NCBI GenBank assembly: GCA_963693635.1
Contig: CAVOBC010000130.1
Span: forward strand, 1-11,703
Direction of reading: 5' to 3'
Length of the DNA stretch: 11,703 nt
DNA from: CAVOBC01 sp963693635
GTDB lineage: Bacteria; Pseudomonadota; Gammaproteobacteria; Pseudomonadales; Azotimanducaceae
Part shown: positions 1 through 6,409 of the stretch, piece by piece
How the letters are laid out: each line of letters opens with the position of its first letter
How positions within the stretch are numbered: position 1 is the stretch's first letter
Notes under the pieces: model-generated
What the model saw: the letters and a program-made list of their open reading frames with translations, nothing else
Database searches by the model: none
Told to the model about the DNA's origin: nothing
Translations under genes and position numbers: made by a program

Positions 1-64
1 GATGTCACACTGCAGAGAGAAAGTGTACGCGCGGGTTGGGGTATCGAGCACTAAGCGATCGTTA

Positions 65-87
65 GATTCCGAGAGATTCCGAGAGAT
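65..87. repeat. 10-bp tandem repeat, about 2.3 copies
   Basis: The decamer GATTCCGAGA occurs at 65-74 and 75-84, followed by a partial GAT at 85-87. The copies are perfect and directly adjacent. It lies in the non-coding stretch before the FAD oxidase. It could be a slippage duplication or a helically phased protein-binding site; the sequence alone does not decide. Confidence 0.85.
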
Positions 88-174
88 AGAAGTTAACCCG
101 GAATGTGCGAATCGAGGACACGACTACGATAGACAGATCATCACAGCTCCTAACTCCTTTCGCCCGCCACGCCT

Positions 175-195
175 CGCACCTCACCGCACCTCACC
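175..195. repeat. 10-bp tandem repeat, two copies
   Basis: CGCACCTCAC occurs at 175-184 and 185-194 as perfect abutting copies, plus one further base. It is a second decamer repeat in the same upstream region, unrelated in sequence to the one at 65-87. Confidence 0.8.
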
Positions 196-286
196 TTCTG
201 CTCACCTCCTGCCAGCCCGGAACTGCGATAAGATTCCGCACTAACCCCTCACACTTGACACCCACACCTCACGAGAGAACGCGACA

Positions 287-1891
287 ATGACCACACGCGG
301 CAGACGCAGTTTCTGGACCTGGGGCTGGCAATCGGACGAGCCAACCCCCGCCGCGCGCGACGACATGGCGCGCCAACTGTCAGAGCAGTACGGCACCGCG
401 GTTACCGCGCCGCCGATTCCAAAGATCGACGACATTGAACTCCGCGCGCCCCGCGTGCGCATCCCGGGCGCCATCTCGGCCTATGTCACGACCGACAAGA
501 CCGAGCGGGTCATCCACACTTACGGCGGCCATTTCCTTGAGTTCAACCGGGCAGTGAACGGTGACTTCGCGTCTCCCCCCGATGCCGTTGCCTACCCCGC
601 AACCGAGAATGAACTGGAAGCGGTGCTCGCATGGTGCGATGAGAGCGGCCACGCGGTCATTCCTTACGGGGGCGGCACGACCGTGGTCGACGGCGTGTCG
701 GTTCCCGAGTCAGCCGATGGCGCGGTCACCATCGACACTGAACGCATGAACCGCATCCTCGAGATCGACCCGATATCACGGGCGGCACGCATCCAGGCGG
801 GCATTTTCGGCCCCGATCTCGAAGATGCCCTGCGTCCACAGGGTTTCACGCTGCGGCATTTCCCGCAGAGTTTCCCGTGGTCGACCCTCGGCGGCTGGAT
901 TGCGACCCGGTCCGGCGGCCACTACGCCACCAACCACACCCACATCGATGATTTCGTCGAATCGTCGCGCATGATCACTCCCCGGGGCGCCTGGGAGTCG
1001 AGGCGCTTGCCGGGCAGCGGCGCGGGGCCAAGCCCTGATCGCATGGTGCTGGGCGCAGAGGGAACGACCGGCATCATCACCGAAGCATGGATGCGCATTC
1101 AGCAGCGTCCCACCTTCCGTGCCACCGCCGGGGTTGTGTTCGATGACTTCCTTAAAGGGGCAGACGCCGCTCGTCACATCGTGCAGGCAAAACTCTGGCC
1201 CGCAAACCTGCGACTGCTCGACCCGGTGGAAGCCGGGCGCGCGGCCGGTCTTTCCGGCACCGAGTCGCTCCTGATCATCGGCTTTGAGTCCGGTGCCCTG
1301 CCCCAGGGCGACCTCATCCGTGCGGCTGTCGGCATCGCGCGGGACTGTGGCGGCACCATCGATGACGACGACGTCCTGATTGCAGACAGCGCCGGCACCG
1401 TGACCGGCAGGGAAGGCGCGGTCGGCAACTGGCGCAGCAGCTTTATCGGTGTAAACGCCGGACTGACCGCCGGCCTTGGCCTCATTGGCGACACCTTTGA
1501 GACTGCAATCACGTGGGACGCTTGGCCCGATTTCGACGCGCTTGTGCGCGAACGCGTAAACGCCGCATTGGGCGAGGTCGTAAAGGGGCATTCAGCGCTC
1601 TCGTGTCGATTCACGCACGTCTACACCGACGGACCTGCGCCGTACTACACCTTCTCGGGACTTGGCACCAAAGGCGGCGAAGCCGAACAATGGCAGGCGA
1701 TCAAGGATACCGCGAGCGCTGCCGTGATCGAGGGTGGCGGCACCATCACCCACCACCACTCGGTTGGACGGATGCACCGGGCCGGGTGGGCGCAGCAACG
1801 GCCGGACCTTTTCGAGGCAGCGCTCCGCGGTGCGCGCAGTGCACTCGATCCCAATGGCATCATGAATCCCGGCGTCTTGTACGATCCCTGA
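287..1891 (+). CDS. FAD-binding oxidase, alkyl-DHAP synthase (AGPS)-like
   Basis: This 534-residue protein is a flavoprotein of the VAO/PCMH fold. It has an FAD-binding type 4 domain (about 95-275) and an FAD-linked oxidase C-terminal domain (about 300-530). Visible signatures are the pyrophosphate loop PYGGGTT (127-132), the FAD-contact stretch around STLGGWIATRSGGH (199-212), GAEGTTGIITEA (256-267), the histidine cluster HHHSVGRMHR (489-498) and the terminal ALDPNGIMNPG (521-531). The N-terminal WTWGWQSDE and the HHH cluster match the alkyldihydroxyacetonephosphate synthase subgroup better than D-lactate or glycolate oxidases. AGPS exchanges the acyl group of acyl-DHAP for a fatty alcohol to form an ether bond, but bacterial members are often uncharacterised oxidases, so the substrate is uncertain. 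No signal peptide or membrane segment is seen, so it is probably cytosolic or peripheral. The ATG at 287 has GAGAGA eight bases upstream. The next gene starts 10 bases after its stop. Confidence 0.9.
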   Translation: MTTRGRRSFWTWGWQSDEPTPAARDDMARQLSEQYGTAVTAPPIPKIDDIELRAPRVRIPGAISAYVTTDKTERVIHTYGGHFLEFNRAVNGDFASPPDAVAYPATENELEAVLAWCDESGHAVIPYGGGTTVVDGVSVPESADGAVTIDTERMNRILEIDPISRAARIQAGIFGPDLEDALRPQGFTLRHFPQSFPWSTLGGWIATRSGGHYATNHTHIDDFVESSRMITPRGAWESRRLPGSGAGPSPDRMVLGAEGTTGIITEAWMRIQQRPTFRATAGVVFDDFLKGADAARHIVQAKLWPANLRLLDPVEAGRAAGLSGTESLLIIGFESGALPQGDLIRAAVGIARDCGGTIDDDDVLIADSAGTVTGREGAVGNWRSSFIGVNAGLTAGLGLIGDTFETAITWDAWPDFDALVRERVNAALGEVVKGHSALSCRFTHVYTDGPAPYYTFSGLGTKGGEAEQWQAIKDTASAAVIEGGGTITHHHSVGRMHRAGWAQQRPDLFEAALRGARSALDPNGIMNPGVLYDP

Positions 1892-1901
1892 GATCAAGAC
1901 C

Positions 1902-2996
1902 ATGGCCTTACTCTCAAGACCCTTCGCGTTCTGCATCATCTGCCAGCTTCTGCTGACCGACGCCATCGCGGCGACGTCTCACGACTCGCCCGAACGGATC
2001 GCCTTCAATTCGACCTACGACCGCTATCTGCGCGCAGAACGCGAGCACCGCTGGACGGATGCTTTGCCCGCTGTCGAGCAATCACTGGCGCTCGGCCTGC
2101 AAACCTTCGGAGAAGACGGCATCAACATTGCCAACCTGCGGGTGAAGCTCGCGACCGTGCTCAACCGCACGGGAAAAACGGGGGGCGGCGCACGCGCGCG
2201 ATCATTGCTGGGCGCAGCACGGCCGGTCCTCGAAGCCGCTTATGGCACCGATAGTCTGGAGGTCGTTGATCTCCTAATCGAAACGGCCGTCGCCGAGCAC
2301 GACCCGACGCGGCTCATTCGCACTGTCAGCCTGTTGCGCATGGCCGTGAAGAACGCGCGTCAGGGCGGCGCAGAGATGCTCGCCGAGGTCAATTTCACGG
2401 CCGGCACCGCGCTCCTCAAACTGCGGTCATCCAGTGCGGCGGAACCCTTCCTCGCCCGGTCCCAGGCGCAATATCACGAGATCTTTGGAGACGCCGATCT
2501 GCGTACGGCAGTGGCGAGCCAACGCCTTGGCATCGTTCGCCTGCGCAAGCGCAACCCGGGCGGCGCTCTGCCGCTCCTGTCCACAGCTCTGAAGGCCTTC
2601 GCGCGCCATCCCCACGCACGCGCGCAGGAGGTGCAGACGCTGACCGCGCTCGTCGCAGCGATCGAGCGCACCGGCCGACATGACCAGGCAACACCGCACT
2701 GCGTCCGGGTTGCAGAGATGCTCGCTGTCGACGGCAACGCAGCCCCATGGCCCATCGTCAGCACGCCGCCAGCCACACCTCGCGTCCCGGTCACCGATGG
2801 CGGCGCGGAGGTGGTCGTCGGCTTCAACCTCGATGAACGGGGTATGATCTTCAATCCGATCATCATCTCGTCGACCGACGGACGCCTCAACGCGGCGGCC
2901 CTGCGTGCTGTTCGCAAGGATCGATACACGCCCAAACTCGCTGCCGGAACACCGGTCAAGGCAGAGGGCCTGACGCGCCGCCTGCAGTTTCACTAA
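1902..2996 (+). CDS. Exported TPR-repeat protein with TonB-like C-terminal domain
   Basis: The 364-residue product starts with a hydrophobic signal peptide (about 1-24, likely cut after AIAA) and should be periplasmic. Residues about 30-270 are alanine/leucine-rich helical repeats of TPR character, including an ALPAVEQSLALGLQTFGED-type helix pair. The last 65 residues read like a TonB C-terminal domain: VVVGFNLDERGMIFNP, then an SSTDGRLNAAALRAVRKDRYTP core. In TonB and its relatives this fold contacts TonB boxes of outer-membrane receptors, usually behind an N-terminal membrane anchor and a proline-rich linker. Here both are absent, so classical energy transduction is unlikely. A scaffold or periplasmic partner role is more plausible; that is inference. 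The gene begins 10 bases after the FAD oxidase stop, suggesting co-transcription. The ribosome binding site is weak (GAGATCAAG). Confidence 0.8.
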   Translation: MALLSRPFAFCIICQLLLTDAIAATSHDSPERIAFNSTYDRYLRAEREHRWTDALPAVEQSLALGLQTFGEDGINIANLRVKLATVLNRTGKTGGGARARSLLGAARPVLEAAYGTDSLEVVDLLIETAVAEHDPTRLIRTVSLLRMAVKNARQGGAEMLAEVNFTAGTALLKLRSSSAAEPFLARSQAQYHEIFGDADLRTAVASQRLGIVRLRKRNPGGALPLLSTALKAFARHPHARAQEVQTLTALVAAIERTGRHDQATPHCVRVAEMLAVDGNAAPWPIVSTPPATPRVPVTDGGAEVVVGFNLDERGMIFNPIIISSTDGRLNAAALRAVRKDRYTPKLAAGTPVKAEGLTRRLQFH

Positions 2997-3005
2997 ACGC
3001 GGTCT

Positions 3006-3035
3006 GGCTGTTCCACGGAAGGCTGTTCCACGGAA
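3006..3035. repeat. 15-bp perfect tandem duplication
   Basis: GGCTGTTCCACGGAA occurs at 3006-3020 and again at 3021-3035 with no gap, and the next bases (GG) begin a third copy. It lies ten bases after the stop of the TPR/TonB-C gene and before the 95-residue protein, in non-coding DNA. Confidence 0.9.
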
Positions 3036-3095
3036 GGAATGTCATGAACGCGGTTTCACCGAGGGGACAGCATTGAGCAAGACCAGGAGCAATCC

Positions 3096-3383
3096 ATGAA
3101 TCGCGATGACTTTCTCGCAGACGCCCAGAAGCCGGACAGATCTGGTCCGACGAGCGACCCGCCGACGCAGACCCCGCAGCCGGACAAGAAGGCAACCGGC
3201 ATCTTCTACCGCAAAGATCGGGAAGGCGTCAGCGTGCTGCTGGACGGCCAGGAAGTGTTCAGGTATCCAACGATTGACGAACTGGTGCGCACGCATATAA
3301 AGGCCGTGCACAATCTGCGCAAGGTCCAGCAGGAAGAGGCCGAACGAATATTCGGCAACCAGTACAAATCAATCCCCGACTGA
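3096..3383 (+). CDS. Hypothetical protein, 95 residues
   Basis: I do not recognise this family. The product has a polar, proline- and aspartate-rich N-terminus (about 1-32) that is probably disordered. A compact segment follows (about 35-60, IFYRKDREGVSVLLDGQEVF) that looks like two or three beta strands. The C-terminus is charged and helical (about 62-90, with Lys, Gln and Glu). There is no signal peptide, membrane helix or cysteine. AGGAG at 3085-3089, six bases before the ATG, is a good ribosome binding site, which argues for a real gene. Its stop is only three bases from the stop of the convergent ferredoxin gene, and no terminator fits between them. Confidence 0.7.
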   Translation: MNRDDFLADAQKPDRSGPTSDPPTQTPQPDKKATGIFYRKDREGVSVLLDGQEVFRYPTIDELVRTHIKAVHNLRKVQQEEAERIFGNQYKSIPD

Positions 3384-3386
3384 GCG

Positions 3387-3731
3387 TCAGTCCAGGTCCT
3401 GTGCGGCAAAATTACCCTGCGAAACCGGCAGATGGACGGTGATCCCGTCAAGGTCGGATGTCATCGTGATCTGGCAGGCGAGACGGCTGTTGGCGCGGGG
3501 GTCATCGGCGTACGCCAGCAGTTCGTCCTCGTCGGGAATCCGCGGCGGCAGCAGCGCCAGCCATTCCGGCGGAATATAGCAGTGGCAGGTGCAGCAATTG
3601 CACGCACCGCCGCATTGGGCGCGGATGCCGTGGATGTCATTATCGAGCGCACAGTCCATGACCGTTTCGCCCTCTGGAACCGTCCCCGACTCCTGTGTAC
3701 CGTCCGCCTGGACGAAGTGGACTCGCAGCAA
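3387..3731 (-). CDS. [2Fe-2S] ferredoxin, adrenodoxin/ISC type
   Basis: This 114-residue electron carrier has the plant/vertebrate-type [2Fe-2S] fold. The cluster ligands are read as Cys40, Cys46, Cys49 and Cys86, from CGGACNCCTCH (40-50) and RLACQI (83-88). The His after the third ligand is typical of the adrenodoxin/putidaredoxin branch, which serves cytochrome P450s, Rieske oxygenases or Fe-S assembly. Additional cysteines at 27, 44, 47 and 51 are noteworthy. No redox partner gene is visible in the window, so the client is unknown. The start is a TTG at 3731-3729, supported by AAGGA seven bases upstream; no in-frame ATG exists before the upstream stop. The gene is divergent from the PHP gene and convergent with the 95-residue protein. 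Confidence 0.92.
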   Translation of the reverse strand: MLRVHFVQADGTQESGTVPEGETVMDCALDNDIHGIRAQCGGACNCCTCHCYIPPEWLALLPPRIPDEDELLAYADDPRANSRLACQITMTSDLDGITVHLPVSQGNFAAQDLD

Positions 3732-3842
3732 CGAGGCATCCTTCGATCGATTGATAGCGCAGTTTAACGTCGGCTTATCCAGCTTGCACTCACCACGCGC
3801 TTATGGCACGTTGCGTCCCTTCTTTTTCGCAGGCTTGTCGCT
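3732..3842. promoter_or_regulatory. Divergent intergenic region, ferredoxin / PHP protein
   Basis: These 111 bases separate two divergently transcribed genes that both start with TTG, so promoters for both should lie here or overlap the gene starts. I could not identify a convincing -35/-10 pair on either strand. On the minus strand AAGGA directly precedes the ferredoxin TTG. On the + strand GCAGG at about 3829-3833 is the best ribosome binding site for the PHP gene. Confidence 0.35.
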
Positions 3843-4472
3843 TTGATCCTCGACCTTCACACGCATTCCATCAAGTCCGATGACGGCCGCGCCAAGGTCG
3901 AAAACTACTGTCAGTGGATTCGCTCTAAAGAGGTCGGCATCGACGGCTTTGTGCTCACCGAGCACCGCCAGTTTGACGATGACTCCGACTATTCAGGGCT
4001 CGCCAGCAAGTACGGACTGACGATCTTGAAGGCGAGCGAAGTTGAGACCGAATATGGCCATGTCCTTGTCTTTGGTATCAACGATGCCATCCACGCGGCC
4101 TTCGATTTTGCGGATATCCGCTTGCCACTCGCGCAAGTGATCGAAATCGCAGACAACAATGGTGCAATCGCCGCCCCCTGCCATCCCGGCCGCAAGCGCG
4201 TGGGCATGTATGCTCATATCGACGAGTACGGCGTGCCTGAAGGCGTGCGCATCGTCGAGGTCTACAACGGTGGCAGCCGCGACAACGAAGACGACATCTC
4301 GCTCAAGATGGCCGAAGAACAAGGCTATCTCGGCATCGGCGGCTCTGATTCGCACATCGTCAGTCATGTAGGCCGCTGCGCAACCGAATTCCCCGCCGAC
4401 CTCGGCAGTGAACAGGAGTTGGTCGAGGCGCTGAAGGCGGGCGAATTTACCGCGCTGAACCTGCGCGCCTAG
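3843..4472 (+). CDS. PHP-domain metal-dependent phosphoesterase
   Basis: The 209-residue protein is a nearly minimal PHP domain, a metal-binding TIM-like barrel that hydrolyses phosphoesters or nucleotides. Motifs I can place are DLHTHS with His6 and His8, the acidic SDDG that follows, TEH with Glu40 and His41, Glu66 and His73 (E-x6-H), CHPGRKR with His114, and GSDSH with Asp169 and His171. All candidate metal ligands are present, so it is probably active. Relatives include the RNase AM/TrpH (YciV) group and histidinol-phosphatase-like proteins; the substrate cannot be told from sequence. The start is a TTG at 3843 with GCAGG about ten bases upstream. No in-frame ATG precedes the HTH motif. 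It is followed 98 bases later by the MaoC pair on the same strand. Confidence 0.88.
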   Translation: MILDLHTHSIKSDDGRAKVENYCQWIRSKEVGIDGFVLTEHRQFDDDSDYSGLASKYGLTILKASEVETEYGHVLVFGINDAIHAAFDFADIRLPLAQVIEIADNNGAIAAPCHPGRKRVGMYAHIDEYGVPEGVRIVEVYNGGSRDNEDDISLKMAEEQGYLGIGGSDSHIVSHVGRCATEFPADLGSEQELVEALKAGEFTALNLRA

Positions 4473-4527
4473 ATACACCAGCAGTCGACGAGACACCGGG
4501 GCCAAGCCAACACACCAACAACCAGAC

Positions 4528-4548
4528 CTTCCTCCGGACGGAGAGAAG
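4528..4548. other. Imperfect inverted repeat in the PHP-MaoC spacer
   Basis: CTCCG (4532-4536) and CGGAG (4539-4543) form a perfect stem around GA, extended imperfectly by CTTC and GAAG with one unpaired base. There is no T-tract, so it is not an intrinsic terminator. It lies about 25 bases before the first MaoC start and may be a binding site or chance. Confidence 0.3.
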
Positions 4549-4570
4549 CCAAAATCAGGCAGGTGACACT

Positions 4571-5029
4571 ATGGATGACGACGCAGATATCGTTGAGCTG
4601 AAGGAAAAATTCTTGAAACGCGGTGACATCACGAGCGAAGGCACTTTCAAGTTAGAGGCCGACAAACTTGCCGGCTTCGCCAAGGCCACGGGCCAAACCG
4701 CTTCCCGCTTTACTGACCCCGCGGATCCCGACTTTCAGGCGGCGCCCACGTTCCCCTGTTCGCTCGCCACCGGGCGCATGCTGCCACAGGACTTTCCTGA
4801 CTTCGGCGGCATGGGTATGGACGCGGGCAAGGCCGTTGAGCTCTTGCAGCCCATTCGCCCGGGCGTCACGATCACCGGCAAGAGCCACCTGCACGACATC
4901 TACACGAAGACCGGTCGTTCGGGCCGCATGATCTTTTATGTGTCGCGTCTCGAACTCTTCGATGAGGACGGCAATCACCTTGCCAACTCCGACAGCCGCA
5001 ATGTCATTCGCGAGAAGCCGACCGGCTAA
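4571..5029 (+). CDS. MaoC_dehydrat_N / FAS1-like dehydratase-domain protein
   Basis: This 152-residue single-hotdog protein resembles the N-terminal half of two-domain MaoC-type hydratases. Supporting stretches are LAGFAKATGQTASRFTDPAD (33-52), AAPTFPCS (57-64) and the C-terminal hotdog strands with KSHLHDIYTKTGRSGRMIFYV (104-124). Proteins of this kind usually pair with a second hotdog subunit carrying the catalytic Asp and His to hydrate enoyl-CoA. Here the partner would be the gene starting 55 bases downstream. No Asp-x4-His hydratase motif is present, as is common for this half. The ATG at 4571 is preceded by AGGTGA (4561-4566). A SAM-independent cytosolic acyl-CoA role is inferred from family alone. 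Confidence 0.8.
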   Translation: MDDDADIVELKEKFLKRGDITSEGTFKLEADKLAGFAKATGQTASRFTDPADPDFQAAPTFPCSLATGRMLPQDFPDFGGMGMDAGKAVELLQPIRPGVTITGKSHLHDIYTKTGRSGRMIFYVSRLELFDEDGNHLANSDSRNVIREKPTG

Positions 5030-5084
5030 CAGGACAGACGCTGCAAATGAAATCAAGCGACCGCAAGTTAATAACGAGACCACT

Positions 5085-5501
5085 ATGGCTATAGAAAAAC
5101 TGTCCGATATCGAGTTCGGTGTGGATCTCCCCGCGTTCGAGCCGGACACCAGCCTCAACAATGTCATCGCCTTCACCGAAGCCGCCGGCTGGGGCGGCCG
5201 CGGCCGCTTTACCGACCACGAGGCAGCACGCAAAGAGGGCCTGCCCGGTGCCATCCTGCCCGGCATCATGAGTCAGGGATTTCTGTCCTCCATGATCCTG
5301 CGCTGGGCGCCGACCGCGGACATCAAGACGGTGGACACGGTGTTTCGTGCGCCCGTTCTCGTGGATCAGCCGCATACGATCACCGGTGTCGTCACCGACA
5401 TCAACGAAGAGACAAGCGTCGTTGAGATCGACATCACGATCACTAACGAGAAGGGCGAAACGCGCGTGTTCGGAACAGCGACGGCGGTCATTCCCGCCTG
5501 A
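5085..5501 (+). CDS. MaoC-like hotdog protein lacking the hydratase catalytic pair
   Basis: The 138-residue product aligns by eye with MaoC/(R)-hydratase proteins. The helix and following loop read FTEAAGWGGRGRFTDHEAAR (30-49), then EGLPGAILPG (51-60). In active hydratases the loop is GDxNPxH, with Asp and His catalytic; here the aligned residues are Trp36 and Arg41. The remaining hotdog strands (about 80-138) look intact. It is therefore either a structural subunit, an acyl-CoA binding partner of the preceding protein, or an enzyme using other residues. The ATG at 5085 was chosen because the family homology starts there; upstream in-frame codons overlap the previous gene. Only a weak ribosome binding site is seen. 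The gene ends 13 bases before a strong terminator, so it is last in its unit. Confidence 0.82.
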   Translation: MAIEKLSDIEFGVDLPAFEPDTSLNNVIAFTEAAGWGGRGRFTDHEAARKEGLPGAILPGIMSQGFLSSMILRWAPTADIKTVDTVFRAPVLVDQPHTITGVVTDINEETSVVEIDITITNEKGETRVFGTATAVIPA

Positions 5502-5514
5502 TAAATTGGTTGTC

Positions 5515-5547
5515 ATAAAAAAGCCGGGCATCGCCCGGCTTTTTTAT
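5515..5547. terminator. Bidirectional intrinsic terminator
   Basis: A stem of up to 15 bp (5515-5529 with 5533-5547) encloses the loop ATC. The GC core GCCGGGC/GCCCGGC is flanked by six A on the left and six T on the right, so a U-tract forms on either strand. It ends the PHP/MaoC block on the + strand and can also stop minus-strand transcripts arriving from the LpxA-like gene. Confidence 0.93.
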
Positions 5548-5565
5548 GGTCACACTGGCAGGTTG

Positions 5566-5595
5566 CTGGAAAAGTGCTTTCCTGCACTTTTCCAG
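5566..5595. other. 12-bp inverted repeat downstream of the LpxA-like gene
   Basis: CTGGAAAAGTGC (5566-5577) pairs perfectly with GCACTTTTCCAG (5584-5595) across a six-base loop. It lies between the bidirectional terminator and the 3' end of the minus-strand LpxA-like gene. It has no run of T outside the stem on either strand, so it may be an mRNA 3'-end stabilising hairpin or a protein site rather than a terminator. Confidence 0.75.
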
Positions 5596-5635
5596 AGTCG
5601 CGGGCCCTCAGCCTGCTAGCGGAGATTTTCTCAGG

Positions 5636-6409
5636 TCAGCGCACGCCGCCTTCGACTGACCGGATGAAGTCAATGAAGAGCTTCACCTCCTGCACGTCCC
5701 CAAGTTCGGCATCCACCCGTTGCAGCGCTTCGACCTCGCTCAGATCGGAACGGAAGTACAACTTGTGCGCATCCAGGATCGCACTGATCTTCTCCCTCGC
5801 AAGGCCATGTCGGCGCAGCCCGACGATGTTCACGCCCTTGATTTCGATCCGATTGCCATAGCCCGACGAATACGGCGGAATGTTCTTGTCGATCACCGAG
5901 CCGCCACCGATGAACGAATACGAGCCGATGCGCAGGAACTGCACGACGCCGACCTGACCACCGAGCGTCACATGATCATCAATCACCACATGACCGGACA
6001 GACCAACGTAGTTAGCGAGCACATTGCCATCGCCGAGCACGCAGTCGTGAGCGATATGGACGTACCCCATTAGCAGATTGTTGTTGCCAATGCGGGTCTC
6101 ACTGACCCCGGTCACGGTGCCCACATGCACACTGACCGACTCGCGGAACTGGTTGCCGTCGCCGATGACGAGGCACGTCTCCTCCTGACGATACTTCTTG
6201 TCCTGGGGTTCGGGGCCAATGATCGAGAAGGGATAAAACACATTGCCCTTGCCTATGGTTGTCTTGCCCTCGATCACAACATGGGAGATGAGGCGACAGC
6301 CATCCCCCAGCTTCACCTTGGGACCGACGGTGCAGAAGGGGCCGATCTCAACGCCGGCACCGATCTCGGCGGCCGGGTCCACAATGGATGACGGATGAAT
6401 GTTGCTCAT
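5636..6409 (-). CDS. LpxA-family UDP-GlcNAc O-acyltransferase homologue
   Basis: The 257-residue protein has a left-handed beta-helix of hexapeptide repeats (about 1-185) and an alpha-helical C-terminal cap (about 195-257), with the length and layout of LpxA. LpxA transfers 3-hydroxyacyl from ACP to UDP-GlcNAc, the first step of lipid A synthesis, in the cytosol as a trimer. Against E. coli LpxA (my numbering minus 4) I see Gln69, Asp70, Lys72, His95, His118, His121 (the general base, His125 in E. coli), His140 and Gly169 conserved. The residue equal to E. coli His160 is Val156, and Arg205 is His201. No lpxD, fabZ or lpxB neighbour is present, unlike the usual cluster. It may be a functional LpxA, or a paralogue with another sugar or acyl donor. 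The ATG at 6409 has a weak ribosome binding site. Confidence 0.85.
   Translation of the reverse strand: MSNIHPSSIVDPAAEIGAGVEIGPFCTVGPKVKLGDGCRLISHVVIEGKTTIGKGNVFYPFSIIGPEPQDKKYRQEETCLVIGDGNQFRESVSVHVGTVTGVSETRIGNNNLLMGYVHIAHDCVLGDGNVLANYVGLSGHVVIDDHVTLGGQVGVVQFLRIGSYSFIGGGSVIDKNIPPYSSGYGNRIEIKGVNIVGLRRHGLAREKISAILDAHKLYFRSDLSEVEALQRVDAELGDVQEVKLFIDFIRSVEGGVR

Larger units (their letters stand above)
1..286. other. Non-coding leader region upstream of the FAD oxidase
   Basis: No convincing gene lies here. The one open frame (about 2-244, +) gives a basic, low-complexity peptide with no recognisable domain. The region is less GC-rich than the genes and contains two separate decamer tandem repeats (65-87 and 175-195) and several CCTCAC-type words. 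A near-palindrome at 51-65 has CTAA and TTAG arms around CGATCG, with one unpaired G. GAGAGA at 273-278 is a plausible ribosome binding site eight bases before the ATG at 287. No complete sigma70 promoter could be assigned: a perfect TTGACA at 255-260 lacks a matching -10 element at the right distance. Confidence 0.6.

Noticed and set aside
2..244. Open frame of 80 residues on the + strand at the left edge
   Set aside because: It is basic and low-complexity, has no ribosome binding site, and its frame covers both decamer repeats; coding is unlikely.
255..260. Perfect TTGACA -35 box upstream of the FAD oxidase
   Set aside because: No -10-like hexamer lies 16-18 bases downstream; the nearest, GACAAT, is about 22 bases away and overlaps the start codon.
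776..1591. 271-residue minus-strand open frame inside the FAD oxidase
   Set aside because: Antisense to a strongly conserved flavoprotein, with no domain or promoter evidence.
3044..3076. Possible 10-codon leader peptide (ATG at 3044) before the 95-residue protein
   Set aside because: It has a GGAAGG upstream but no regulatory codon run or attenuator hairpin, so chance is the simpler reading.
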